From positions 372,001 to 436,000 of the forward strand of contig JAGOBA010000002.1 of the NCBI GenBank assembly GCA_017983635.1: DNA of 64,000 bases. Direction: 5' to 3'. The position numbers were made by a program, and so were the translations under genes. A model generated the notes under the pieces. That model was not told the origin of the DNA. It searched no databases and worked only from the letters and a program-made list of their open reading frames with translations. Positions 38,078-48,118 of this stretch are shown in pieces. The stretch's first letter is position 1. Every line of letters starts with the position of its first letter. The DNA comes from Alphaproteobacteria bacterium (GTDB lineage: Bacteria > Pseudomonadota > Alphaproteobacteria > Micropepsales > Micropepsaceae).

Positions 38078-38533
38078 TCACACCCGATGATACGGATGCC
38101 CGCCCAGGATCGTCACCGCGCGAAAGAGTTGCTCCGCCAACATCGTGCGCACGAGCAGATGCGGCCAGGTCTGCGTCCCGAACGCGATCGTCAGCTGCGC
38201 GCGCCTCTTCACCTCGGCGGGCAGGCCGTCCGGCCCGCCGATCGCAAACAGCGCACGTGTCTCACCGACATCGCGCCACTTGGCGAGTTGCTTGGCGAAC
38301 GCTTCGCTGGAGAGTGAGTTACCCCGTTCGTCGAGCGCGATGAGGAGCACCGGCCCTGCGCACGCATCGATCAGCTTCTCCGGCTTGCGCTCGTCCCACT
38401 CTGTCAGGACGAACGACGAAAGCCCTAGCGCGCGCCCGCCGTCGCGCGCGCGTTGCAGATAGCTGAGCGCGAGTTCTGTTTCCGGCGCGGCCTTCGCCCG
38501 GCCGCCGGCGAGAATGTCGATCGCAAGGGCCAA
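38078..38533 (-). CDS. rlmH: 23S rRNA pseudouridine-1915 N3-methyltransferase
   Basis: 151 aa SPOUT-class methyltransferase that modifies assembled 70S ribosomes. LIALDERGNSLSSEAFAKQL, FAIGGPDGLPAEVKR and the C-terminal MLAEQLFRAVTILGGHPYHR, forming the knotted SAM site, are all present. Ten bases downstream of rsfS, matching the conserved nadD-rsfS-rlmH order. Confidence 0.95.
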   Translation of the reverse strand: MALAIDILAGGRAKAAPETELALSYLQRARDGGRALGLSSFVLTEWDERKPEKLIDACAGPVLLIALDERGNSLSSEAFAKQLAKWRDVGETRALFAIGGPDGLPAEVKRRAQLTIAFGTQTWPHLLVRTMLAEQLFRAVTILGGHPYHRV

Positions 38534-38543
38534 GCGAAAATGC

Positions 38544-39146
38544 CTACACGGCCTCGGCGACCGACGCGCCGTCGCCCCACATCTTTTCTAGATTGTAGAA
38601 CGCGCGCACTTCCGGCCTGAACACGTGCACGATCACGTCCATCGCATCCACCAGCACCCAGTCGCCTTGCGGCAAACCCTCGGCGCGGCCGTGGATGCCG
38701 TGCTTTTTCAGCTCTTCCGTCAGGTGCTCCGCGATCGCACTGACATGCCGGTTCGACCGTCCGCTGGCCACGACCATGAAGTCGGCCATCGGGCTTTTGT
38801 TCGAAAGGTCGATCGAGACGATGTCCTCGGCCTTGTCGTCGTCGAGCGTTTTCAGCACGACATTGAGCAGTTTCTGGGCCGCATCGGATGCGCGTTGCTT
38901 CGCCGCTTTAGGAGCGGCAGCCTTCTTCGCCGGAGCTTTGCGCTTGGCCGGCGGTTTAACTGGTGTTTTCGCCCGCGACACGCGGGTCGTACGCTTGGCT
39001 GTCAGTGGGGCACTCCCTCGGTTGTGCGGTTGAGCGGACAGCGCCAATCCACCGACAACACCCGAAACTCTTTCCGATGCACCACGTGGTTCAGAGCCAA
39101 AATCCTCAAAGATCGAAGACCCGCGCCGGAGCTTGCCGCGAAGCAT
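38544..39146 (-). CDS. rsfS: Ribosomal silencing factor RsfS
   Basis: The RsfS core occupies the C-terminal about 115 residues (LLNVVLKTLDDDKAEDIVSI, DFMVVASGRSNRHVSAIAEH, GDWVLVDAMDVIVHVFRPEV, YNLEKMWGD); it binds uL14 and blocks subunit joining in starvation. Before it lies a Lys/Ala/Pro-rich stretch (about residues 58-85). The start is uncertain: ATG at 39146 gives 200 aa, while a GTG at about 38981 would give about 145 aa and keep most of the basic tail. Confidence 0.9.
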   Translation of the reverse strand: MLRGKLRRGSSIFEDFGSEPRGASERVSGVVGGLALSAQPHNRGSAPLTAKRTTRVSRAKTPVKPPAKRKAPAKKAAAPKAAKQRASDAAQKLLNVVLKTLDDDKAEDIVSIDLSNKSPMADFMVVASGRSNRHVSAIAEHLTEELKKHGIHGRAEGLPQGDWVLVDAMDVIVHVFRPEVRAFYNLEKMWGDGASVAEAV

Positions 39147-39267
39147 TCCAGCGCCGTCAGGCTAACATGGTTTGCTGAGCGGAACGATCAAGAAACCCGC
39201 AAACTTTCAAACAAAGTGAACATGTTGCCGTGGATTCTGGCCGAATCACAAACCGCCCGTTGCGACT

Positions 39268-39912
39268 TTACCGCCACACACCACGCTGGCGCAGCGCCGT
39301 CGCCGACGTCGGGTCGAGCCGCTCGCGGATGAATGTCCAAGCCGGCGCCTTCATATCGGCAAGGCTTGCCGACTTGTCGTCGGCCACCCGCGCGTTCTCA
39401 AGATAGAGCGCGGCCGGGCTCGCGAGCGCGCGCACTGTGAACCCCGGACGCGCGACCACGGCGATCGGCAGCAGCTTGACGATCGCCTTCCAGCGCCGCC
39501 AATGGTGGAACGAAGCCAAGCTGTCGCCGCCCATCAACCACACGAACCGCGCCTTCGGAAACTGCCGCACCAAGGCCTCGATCGTGTCGATCGTAAAGCG
39601 CGTACCCAGCGCCTCCTCGGGTGTCCCGGCGTGGATATCGGGATGGGCGGCCACCTCGCGCGCCTTCGTCAGTCGCCTCTCGAGCGGCGCCATGCCGACC
39701 GTGCTCTTCAAGGGGTTCTGCGGCGCCACCAACCACCAAACGGCATCAAGCTTCAATCGCCTCAGCGCGATCATCCCGATGTGCCGATGCGCTTGATGGG
39801 CAGGATTGAACGACCCGCCAAGCAGCCCGATGCGCCCGCCCGCGCGCGCGAGCGCCACGATCGGTGGCGGAAACGCATCAGGGTCGAGTTTGTCCATCGC
39901 CCCGCACGACAT
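39268..39912 (-). CDS. nadD: Nicotinate-nucleotide adenylyltransferase
   Basis: 214 aa; makes deamido-NAD from nicotinate mononucleotide and ATP. Nucleotidyltransferase motif [18 protein letters not shown] and the later motif [18 protein letters not shown] (ISSTxxR type, here DPTSATALR). Core segment [13 protein letters not shown] is typical NadD. The ATG at 39912 overlaps the end of proA by 35 bases; an internal ATG (39897) is also possible. Confidence 0.95.
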   Translation of the reverse strand: MSCGAMDKLDPDAFPPPIVALARAGGRIGLLGGSFNPAHQAHRHIGMIALRRLKLDAVWWLVAPQNPLKSTVGMAPLERRLTKAREVAAHPDIHAGTPEEALGTRFTIDTIEALVRQFPKARFVWLMGGDSLASFHHWRRWKAIVKLLPIAVVARPGFTVRALASPAALYLENARVADDKSASLADMKAPAWTFIRERLDPTSATALRQRGVWR

Positions 39913-41151
39913 ATTTGAACGTCGTCAACTCGCGCGCGCCCACGGGCCCGCGCGCATGCAAGCGTCCGGTTGCGATCCCGATCTCCGCGCCGAAACCGAA
40001 CTCTGCCCCATCAGCAAACTGCGTCGAAGCGTTGTGCAGCACGATCGCACTATCGACCTCGCGCAAGAATGTCTCTGCGGCGGCCTTATCTTCCGTCACG
40101 ATCGAATCCGTATGCGAAGAGCCGTACTTGCCGATATGGGCGATCGCGGCATCGACGCCCTCGACCACTTTCACCGCCATGATCGCGTCGAGATACTCCG
40201 TGTACCAATCGTCCTCGTCCGCGGGCTTCACCCGCCGATCGACCGTCTGTGTGATCCGGTCGCCGCGAATCTCGCAGCCCGCATTGAGCAGCGCCAGCAC
40301 CAACGGCCGAAGCAACCGCCCGGCGCCGGCCGCGTCGATCAGCAGCGTCTCCGCCGCCCCGCACACCGACACACGCCGCATCTTCGAATTCATCACGATA
40401 TCGAGCGCCTTCGCGAGATCCGCGCTTTTGTCGACATAAACGTGACAGTTCCCGTCCAGATGCGCGAGCACCGGCACGCGCGCGTCCTTCTGCACCCGCG
40501 CGATCAAGCTCTTGCCGCCGCGCGGAATAATCACGTCGATCCCGCCGTCGAGCCCGTTCAACATCCGCCCGACAACCGCACGATCGGTGGTCGGCACAAG
40601 CTGGACCGCGGCTGCTGGCAAACCTGCGCGCTCAAGCCCTTCGGCAATCGCCGCCTGAATGGCCCGCGCCGAGCCGGTCGCCTCCGATCCGCCGCGTAGG
40701 ATCACGGCATTGCCGGATTTTATGCACAAGGCCGCCGCGTCCGCCGTCACATTTGGTCGGCTCTCATAGATGATCCCAATCACCCCGATCGGCACCCGCA
40801 CGCGCGCGATCTTCAGCCCGTTCGGCCGCGTCCACTCGGCTTCCGCATCGCCCAACGGATCGGCAAGCCAGGCAACCGTCTCTATCCCCTTCGCCATCCC
40901 CAGCACGGCGGCAGACGTCAGCCGCATCCGATCGATGAAGGCCGGCGTCAGCCCCGCCTTCGCCGCCGCTTCGATATCGCGCGCGTTGGCGGCTAGGATA
41001 TTCTTCTCGCGCGCCACGATCGCGGTCGCCATCGCGTGCAGCGCCGCCGCGCGCTGGCTCTTGTCGGACTTCGCGAGCACGCGCGCCGCCGCTCGCGCTT
41101 GCGACCCCATGCGGGTCAGCGTCTCGTCGGCATCCTCTGTACACGGAGCAT

Positions 41152-41155
<4 letters not shown>
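39878..41155 (-). CDS. proA: Gamma-glutamyl phosphate reductase
   Basis: 425 aa, second enzyme of proline synthesis. Catalytic cysteine in [16 protein letters not shown] (the C in place of the usual ICNA/VCNAxET context is retained), NADPH site [37 protein letters not shown] and C-terminal [20 protein letters not shown]. Overlaps proB by 4 bases, so ProB and ProA are made together, as suits their channelled labile intermediate. Confidence 0.96.
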
Positions 41156-43430
<2,275 letters not shown>

Positions 43431-43556
43431 TCAGCGCCTCAACTAAGTAGTACGAATACCGTGCCTTCGCGAGTGCCAATTCGTCCAAAAAGGTGAAGGC
43501 GCAGGCGGATTCGAGCCCGGCGGCGGCTTTGAGCTCGTTAAGGACCCTGCGCCGCC

Positions 43557-43949
43557 TCAGATCAGTTCGATTTTCGCCGTGTGCCCGGGGGCATTGGCGA
43601 GGCGGGCGTCGTGGGTAACGAGTGGAATGTCGAGCGCTTCGGCAAGAGCAACGTACACCGCGTCATACGCAGATAAGTTCTGGCGGAGCTCCCAGATGCG
43701 CGGGAGAAGCACGTTGTGGGGGTAGCGTTTGACGGGAACATCCAGCCAACGGTCTAGGATGACCCGGCAGTGTTGTGCATCCATCTGTTTGGCGGCCACG
43801 ATCCGCCGGAGCACTTGAGCTATTTCGACATCGACAGCGTGGGGCACGTGCAGGGTCTCGTCCAAGTCGAACAAGCGAGCCTCGATTGCTGCTGCCGATG
43901 GCGTCCTTAGCAAGAGTTCAAGCAGTGCCGACGCGTCAACGACGATCAC
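43557..43949 (-). CDS. vapC: PIN-domain toxin VapC
   Basis: 130 aa. The four PIN acids are in place: D in MIVVDASALLELLL, E in AVDVEIAQVLRR, D in LSAYDAVYVALAEAL and D in VTHDARLANAPGH. Ribonuclease toxin. ATGA overlap with the upstream FitA-like antitoxin. The 186 bases after it (43371-43556) contain a 44-codon open minus-strand frame without a start codon; I see no gene there. Confidence 0.92.
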   Translation of the reverse strand: MIVVDASALLELLLRTPSAAAIEARLFDLDETLHVPHAVDVEIAQVLRRIVAAKQMDAQHCRVILDRWLDVPVKRYPHNVLLPRIWELRQNLSAYDAVYVALAEALDIPLVTHDARLANAPGHTAKIELI

Positions 43950-44176
43950 CGGCTGTCTCGTTCCGCTCGCAAAATCTTGGTCGGCAAGAGTCCGGGCGGT
44001 GCAGCTGGTAACTTGGCCAATCGGGCCCTGATCTCATCCATCGTCGGCTGTTCGGCCACATGACGGATTTCGTTCAACAAATAGTCCGACAAGGACATGC
44101 CCGCCAAGGCGGCCCGCGCCTTGAGACGCCGGTGGAGCGTATCGGGGACGTTTCGAATCTGGATCATCGTTGACAT
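43946..44176 (-). CDS. vapB: FitA/VapB-type ribbon-helix-helix antitoxin
   Basis: 76 aa from ATG at 44176 (or 67 codons... the second ATG three codons in). RHH DNA-binding part IQIRNVPDTLHRRLKARAAL and MSLSDYLLNEI, then a C-terminal toxin-binding tail with TMDEIRARLAKLP. Typical FitA size and layout. The palindromic operator overlaps its start codon. Confidence 0.9.
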   Translation of the reverse strand: MSTMIQIRNVPDTLHRRLKARAALAGMSLSDYLLNEIRHVAEQPTMDEIRARLAKLPAAPPGLLPTKILRAERDSR

Positions 44177-44211
44177 GTGCGGAGCATGCAACCATGCGCC
44201 ACACATGTCAA
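44170..44211 (-). promoter_or_regulatory. Promoter and operator of the vapBC module
   Basis: Perfect 10-base inverted repeat TTGACATGTG (44170-44179) / CACATGTCAA (44202-44211), 22 bases apart, with further GCATG symmetry between. The outer arm supplies a consensus -35 TTGACA on the minus strand (44206-44211); 17 bases on is a weak -10 CATGCT (44183-44188). The inner arm covers the start codon, so FitA/B binding would block both transcription and the start site. Confidence 0.8.
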
Positions 44212-44226
44212 GTGTCTTGGCAAGGC

Positions 44227-44799
44227 TTAAGACGCAACCGCCTCGCAGGCGCGACCGCCCGCTAACGCGAGCCACCTTTCCCGGGGCAGCACCATATCCA
44301 GGCACTTCACGTTGGCGCCGCGCGCCAGGCAGTAGCGCGGCGTCTCCTTCGTGTAGCGAAACCCGAGCTTGGTCAGTATCCGCCCCGACGCGTGATTGTC
44401 TGCGTAGTGCCCTGCGACCACCTGTTCGAGCTTCAGCCCGCAGAATGCATAGTCGCGCAGCGCGACGGCCGCCTCGCTGCCATAACCACGGTTCCAATAC
44501 GGCTCGCCCAACCAATAGCCGAGCTCCCAGTCGGCGTGATCGCGCACCCCGACGCCGATACCACCGATCAACTCGTCGCCGATTGTGATCGCAAGCGCCA
44601 CCGTCTTACCGCCCGCCCACAGCGCCTCTTGCTTGTCGAGCCAATCGGTCGCCGCGGTATCCGTATAGGGATAGGGCATCGTCGAAAGGTTCTTCGCGAC
44701 GCGCCAATTATTGGCAAGGGCTACGAGACGCGCATGGTCGCGCTTCTCCAAGGGCCGCAGCACCAAACGTTCGGTCGCAATCGGTTCGAACTTCGACAC
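44227..44799 (-). CDS. GNAT acetyltransferase (RimJ/RimL type)
   Basis: 190 aa, GCN5-related fold: LVLRPLEKRDHARLVALANN, GGIGVGVRDHADWELGYWL, acetyl-CoA loop YWNRGYGSEAAVALRDYAF and GHYADNHASGRILTKLGFRY. Between rpmA and obgE, where many alphaproteobacteria carry such a gene; it may acetylate a ribosomal or other protein N-terminus, but the substrate is unknown. Confidence 0.9.
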   Translation of the reverse strand: MSKFEPIATERLVLRPLEKRDHARLVALANNWRVAKNLSTMPYPYTDTAATDWLDKQEALWAGGKTVALAITIGDELIGGIGVGVRDHADWELGYWLGEPYWNRGYGSEAAVALRDYAFCGLKLEQVVAGHYADNHASGRILTKLGFRYTKETPRYCLARGANVKCLDMVLPRERWLALAGGRACEAVAS

Positions 44800-44828
44800 G
44801 GTTCACTCTCCATGAGAGAGGGAGAAAC

Positions 44829-44856
44829 AAAAAAGAGGAAGATGGCGGACCATCTC
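44829..44856 (-). terminator. Possible terminator after rpmA
   Basis: On the minus strand AGATGG-TCCG-CCATCT forms a short stem followed shortly by TTTTTT (complement of 44829-44834). A wider GAGAGGGAGA/TCTCCCTCTC pairing (44816-44825, 44853-44862) can enclose it. It would partly separate the ribosomal genes from the downstream operon. Confidence 0.5.
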
Positions 44857-44920
44857 CCTCTCAAATCTTGGACCGCCGTCCCGTTCTAATCCGGGCGCGG
44901 TCGATATGTAGGACCGTCCC

Positions 44921-45190
44921 TTAGTGCGCCGTAGCCGCTGCCGGCTTTACCCAAATGACTTGGCGGCCGCGCGCATCAAGCTTGAAGGCAACATTGCCGC
45001 CCACGAGCGCATAGAGCGTGTGATCGCGGCCCATGCCGACGCCCGCGCCCGGATGGAACTTGGTGCCGCGCTGACGCACGATGATGTTCCCCGGCACGAC
45101 GGCTTGGCCGCCATACAGCTTCACTCCGAGATACTTTGGATTTGAATCGCGTCCGTTCCGTGACGAACCGCCGGCTTTTTTGTGCGCCAT
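44921..45190 (-). CDS. rpmA: 50S ribosomal protein bL27
   Basis: 89 aa. [40 protein letters not shown] and [20 protein letters not shown] are diagnostic. Reaches the peptidyl-transferase centre. The N-terminus is already the mature form (no Firmicutes-type cleavable extension). Six bases downstream of rplU. Confidence 0.98.
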   Translation of the reverse strand: MAHKKAGGSSRNGRDSNPKYLGVKLYGGQAVVPGNIIVRQRGTKFHPGAGVGMGRDHTLYALVGGNVAFKLDARGRQVIWVKPAAATAH

Positions 45191-45196
45191 GACGCC

Positions 45197-45508
45197 CTAC
45201 CCTTTGATCGACGTGATCTTGACCGTCGTCAGATCCTGACGGTGACCGCGTGTACGATGATAATTCTTGCGACGGCGCTTCTTGAACACCTTGATCTTGT
45301 CGCCGCGCGAGTGGTCGACGATTTCGGCTTCGACCTTGGCGCCCGTGAGCACGGGCTTGCCGACCGTCATGGTGGCGCCGTCGACGAGCATCAGCACTTC
45401 CCCGAGCGCGATCTTCGCACCCTTCTCGCCCGCCAAGCGGTCGATGGTCAGCTGATCGCCCTGCGCGACCTTGAATTGTTTGCCTTGGGCCTTGATGACC
45501 GCGAACAT
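45197..45508 (-). CDS. rplU: 50S ribosomal protein bL21
   Basis: 103 aa. [60 protein letters not shown]. First gene of the rplU-rpmA unit. A GGGCGGC/GCCGCCC foldback lies upstream at 45539-45571 in the divergent region shared with rlmJ. Confidence 0.98.
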   Translation of the reverse strand: MFAVIKAQGKQFKVAQGDQLTIDRLAGEKGAKIALGEVLMLVDGATMTVGKPVLTGAKVEAEIVDHSRGDKIKVFKKRRRKNYHRTRGHRQDLTTVKITSIKG

Positions 45509-45538
45509 TTGAATTCGTCTTTCGTCTGCAATTGATCA

Positions 45539-45571
45539 GGGCGGCCGCCGGTGCGAAAACCAGCGCCGCCC
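45539..45571. other. Foldback in the rplU / rlmJ divergent region
   Basis: GGGCGGC (45539-45545) and GCCGCCC (45565-45571) with a 19-base loop, 31 bases upstream of the rplU start on its 5' side and 72 bases upstream of rlmJ. Could be part of the rplU leader; no T-run in either direction. Confidence 0.35.
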
Positions 45572-45642
45572 AAGAGGGGCGCACTTATGATGATTGCCTT
45601 TTGGCCTGTCAAGCCGGAAAGCCTTGGAATTCGGCCAAATTC

Positions 45643-46473
45643 ATGAACTACCGCCACGTCTATCACGCCGGAAACTTCGCCGATGTGCTGAAGCACGCGG
45701 TGCTTTGCTGGATCGTGCGCTACCTGCAGCAAAAGGAAGCACCCTTAAAGCTGCTCGACACCCATGCCGGGGCCGGCATTTACGACCTGACCGGTCTAGC
45801 GGCCGGAAAGACGGGCGAGGCCAAGGACGGGATCTTGCGCCTGGTCAACCGAAGCGACCTCCCGCCGGTGCTTCGCGCCTACCTGGACCTGGTGCGGGCC
45901 GCCAACGGAAGCGCTCAAACAATCAGCCTCTACCCAGGCTCCACCGCCCTGATGACCGCGCTGGCCCGCAAACAAGACAGCGTCATGGCCTGCGAACTCC
46001 ACCCCGAAGATGCCGAAGCGTTAAGTCGCTCCGTCGCCAACCCGCGCCTGCGCATCGTCGCCGGCGACGGCTACCGCACGCTACTCGCCAACGTTCCACC
46101 GCCGGAAAAACGCGGCCTCGTCCTCATCGATCCGCCGTTCGAAGAGCCTGACGAATTCGAACGCCTGGCCGCCGGCTTCATCGCCGCCCACCGCAAATGG
46201 CCGACCGGCGTTTACATCTTGTGGTTCCCGCTCAAACACGCCGACGACGCAAACCGCTTCAAAGCCGAGTTGCAATCGTCGGGTATCAAGAAACTCACCC
46301 TCGTCACTCTTGATGTCGCCCGCGCCGAAGGCCTAAGCGCAACCGGCCTCATCCTCTGCAACGCCCCCTTCACCTTCGAAGCGGAATGGCGACCGGCGCT
46401 CGCATGGCTGGCGGAGGCTTTGGCGCAGGGTTCCGCACCACAAATCAACACTACCCGGCTTTCAGGGGAATGA
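45643..46473 (+). CDS. rlmJ: 23S rRNA (adenine-2030 N6)-methyltransferase
   Basis: 276 aa from ATG at 45643 (MNYRHVYHAGNFADVLKHAV, the fixed N-terminus of the family). SAM motif LLDTHAGAGIYDLTG, catalytic LIDPPFEEPDEF (DPPF/Y). Modifies A2030 in 23S rRNA. Divergent from rplU. Confidence 0.95.
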   Translation: MNYRHVYHAGNFADVLKHAVLCWIVRYLQQKEAPLKLLDTHAGAGIYDLTGLAAGKTGEAKDGILRLVNRSDLPPVLRAYLDLVRAANGSAQTISLYPGSTALMTALARKQDSVMACELHPEDAEALSRSVANPRLRIVAGDGYRTLLANVPPPEKRGLVLIDPPFEEPDEFERLAAGFIAAHRKWPTGVYILWFPLKHADDANRFKAELQSSGIKKLTLVTLDVARAEGLSATGLILCNAPFTFEAEWRPALAWLAEALAQGSAPQINTTRLSGE

Positions 46474-46590
46474 CCTCGCGGCCGAGCCCGGCCTACGGAA
46501 AATGGGCGCACGCCACCCTTCCTTGCAGTCAGCCAAGCCCTCGGCTATTCATCCCGCCCTTGTAAAGGGACCACGCCCTCTTATGGACAC

Positions 46591-46678
46591 GGATGGGTGG
46601 CAGAGTGGTCTATCGCACCGCACTCGAAATGCGGAGTACGGCAACGTACCGTGAGTTCGAATCTCACCCCATCCGCCA
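46591..46678 (+). tRNA. tRNA-Ser (anticodon CGA)
   Basis: Class II tRNA with long variable arm. Acceptor GGATGGG pairs with CCCATCC; D arm GCAGAGTGG; anticodon loop CTCGAAA with CGA at 46625-46627; variable arm GTACGGCAACGTACC; T arm GTGAGTTCGAATCTCAC; G discriminator and encoded CCA (46676-46678). Reads UCG codons, frequent in GC-rich genomes. Confidence 0.97.
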
Positions 46679-46683
46679 CCCTA

Positions 46684-46796
46684 CGCCCTGACGGGCTTCG
46701 GGTGGCAGGCCACCCGGAGCCAGGCAGGGCGAAGGGTGATCTCCCGAAGCTCCAAAGGAGCGCAGGGAGACCGCCGACGCTGCGGGAGCGCGCAGC
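46684..46796 (+). other. Chain of foldbacks downstream of tRNA-Ser
   Basis: Three foldbacks in a row: outer CGCCCTG/CAGGGCG (46684-46690, 46725-46731) enclosing CGGGTGGC/GCCACCCG (46699-46716); TCTCCC/GGGAGA (46740-46770) enclosing GCTCC-AAA-GGAGC; and GCTGCG/CGCAGC (46779-46796). Fills the gap between the tRNA and the GIY-YIG gene. Could act as tRNA 3'-end/termination region, a structured RNA or a repeat; no coding signal. Confidence 0.5.
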
Positions 46797-46845
46797 TCGG
46801 CACCGAACAAAAATAAGCCAAATTTCGGACCGAGAACCCGTACCC

Positions 46846-47124
46846 ATGTGGTACGTCTACCTTCTCCGCCTCGCCAATGAAGACATCTACGTCGGCTCAA
46901 CCAACGATCTGCGACGCAGGTTCTCAGCGCGCATCAAGCTGGACAAGTGCGTTCGACGCGAAAGCTCGTCCCTGCGACGCTCATGTCATATGTCGCCGCT
47001 CGCTCACGCGAGAGCGCTCGAAGACTACTTCAAATCTGGTTCGGGGAAAGCAGTCGCGCTGAAACGGCTTGTTCGCGAGCCGACCAAGCCGAAGCCTCAA
47101 AACACCGTCGACAGCACGAAATAG
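46846..47124 (+). pseudogene. GIY-YIG nuclease-family gene with two compensating frameshifts
   Basis: The open frame gives 92 aa: the start MWYVYLLRLANEDIYVGSTN is a good GIY-YIG motif with DLRRRF, and the end ALEDYFKSGSGKAVALKRL also fits. The middle (about residues 29-56) does not match, but the other frame reads AHQAGQVRSTRKLVPATLMS and SYVAARSRESAR, exactly the family middle. The genome has two extra bases in GCGCGC at 46927-46932 and lacks two at GCGC 47014-47017, so the frame is lost and regained. The product would lack the proper core, so this is probably a broken gene unless the two sites are sequence errors. Confidence 0.7.
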
Positions 47125-47195
47125 ACCCCGGCCCATGATGCGGCGGCGAGCACCAGCCTCGCCGGGATTCTGGATCGAAAGCTTGTCTCGCGCAT
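47097..47195 (-). CDS. Short membrane peptide, truncated copy
   Basis: 32 codons: MRETSFRSRIPARLVLAAAS then WAGVYFVLSTVF. The start (MRETSF-SR) and the TM helix (LVLAAASWAGVYF) match the longer copy at 49185-49346, but the 20 or so residues between are missing, an in-frame loss. It overlaps the end of the GIY-YIG frame. Whether it is made is unknown; it may be just a remnant of the direct repeat. Confidence 0.4.
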   Translation of the reverse strand: MRETSFRSRIPARLVLAAASWAGVYFVLSTVF

Positions 47196-47229
47196 CGCCG
47201 CACCCACTCACCTCCTGCCTCCGGCAAAG

Positions 47230-48021
47230 TTAGATCCGCGGCAGCCACATGCCCATGATCGCCATCGCTATGCCGACGCCCATGGCCAGGGTTAGCGCGA
47301 TCAAAGCGAGCGCCATAGCAAGCCGGTCAACGGCGTCACCCCGATCTTGCGAGCGCAGATAAATCTCCAGAATGCCGAGCGGCACGAGGTAGCACGCGAA
47401 ACTCAAGATCGTCGGAAACGGCCCGTCAAAGTTCTCGCCGAACCCGGCGGGGCCATGGTTCAGAAGGATCCACAACATCAATGCCACGCGAAAAAACCAG
47501 ACCCCGTTGACCGCAATGAACAAGCGAAGCGCCCAGCGGCGATGAACGCCGATGTTGCGGGCAAGCGCGTGGCGCAAGGTCATGGCCGCAAAGTACATAA
47601 TCAGCAACCCATTCAGACTGATTCCGGCGCCGAGGTTGACACCCCCGGCGGTGCCGCGAGTCCAAACGGCGTAAAGGCCGGCGAGGCTGATCAGGAAAGC
47701 CGTCAGCACATAGAGGCGGCCGTTCCAACGATGCAGCGGCAGCGCGCGCGCGCGAATTTGGGGAATGAGTTGAACCGGGCCGCCGACCGTGATGATGACC
47801 GCAAGAAAAAGATGCGCAGCCAACACCACGTTTCCAAATAGCCCGCCAGCCACCCAGCCGCCGACGAGCACATCGTTCCAACGCTCATACTGCCCTTCGA
47901 GGGCCGACCGGCCATAGAACGCGACGACATAGCCGGCGAAAGCGAACTGACCCGCTGCGGCGACGACGAACCAAAACGCGCCCGATGCCCGCAACGCCTT
48001 GTCGGCAAAGGAGTTCAGCAT
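47230..48021 (-). CDS. DUF2306-type membrane protein
   Basis: 263 aa, seven or eight TM helices. Features seen: LHRWNGRLYVLTAFLISLAG (the conserved HRxxGR stretch after a TM helix), NIGVHRRWALRLFIAVNGVW (HRRWM/A-R segment) and FLAVIITVGGPVQLIPQIR. These fit DUF2306 membrane proteins, which carry conserved His/Arg at the membrane face, possibly for heme or quinone. Divergent from the AraC-type gene (82 bases), its likely regulator. Confidence 0.82.
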   Translation of the reverse strand: MLNSFADKALRASGAFWFVVAAAGQFAFAGYVVAFYGRSALEGQYERWNDVLVGGWVAGGLFGNVVLAAHLFLAVIITVGGPVQLIPQIRARALPLHRWNGRLYVLTAFLISLAGLYAVWTRGTAGGVNLGAGISLNGLLIMYFAAMTLRHALARNIGVHRRWALRLFIAVNGVWFFRVALMLWILLNHGPAGFGENFDGPFPTILSFACYLVPLGILEIYLRSQDRGDAVDRLAMALALIALTLAMGVGIAMAIMGMWLPRI

Positions 48022-48118
48022 GCGTCGCGGGCCTCGAATCGTGGATGATGGGCACGGCTACCGCCGACGCGCGGCTGCCGTTATGGTCTCGGCATAACCG
48101 CCCGTGATCCCAAGGCCC

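Noticed and set aside
43500..43520. GGATTCGAGCCC stretch resembling a tRNA T-arm
   Set aside because: No acceptor, D or anticodon arm can be built around it.
43431..43562. 44-codon open minus-strand frame ending in LVEALRPF
   Set aside because: No start codon, no Shine-Dalgarno sequence and no family; chance openness in GC-rich DNA is more likely.
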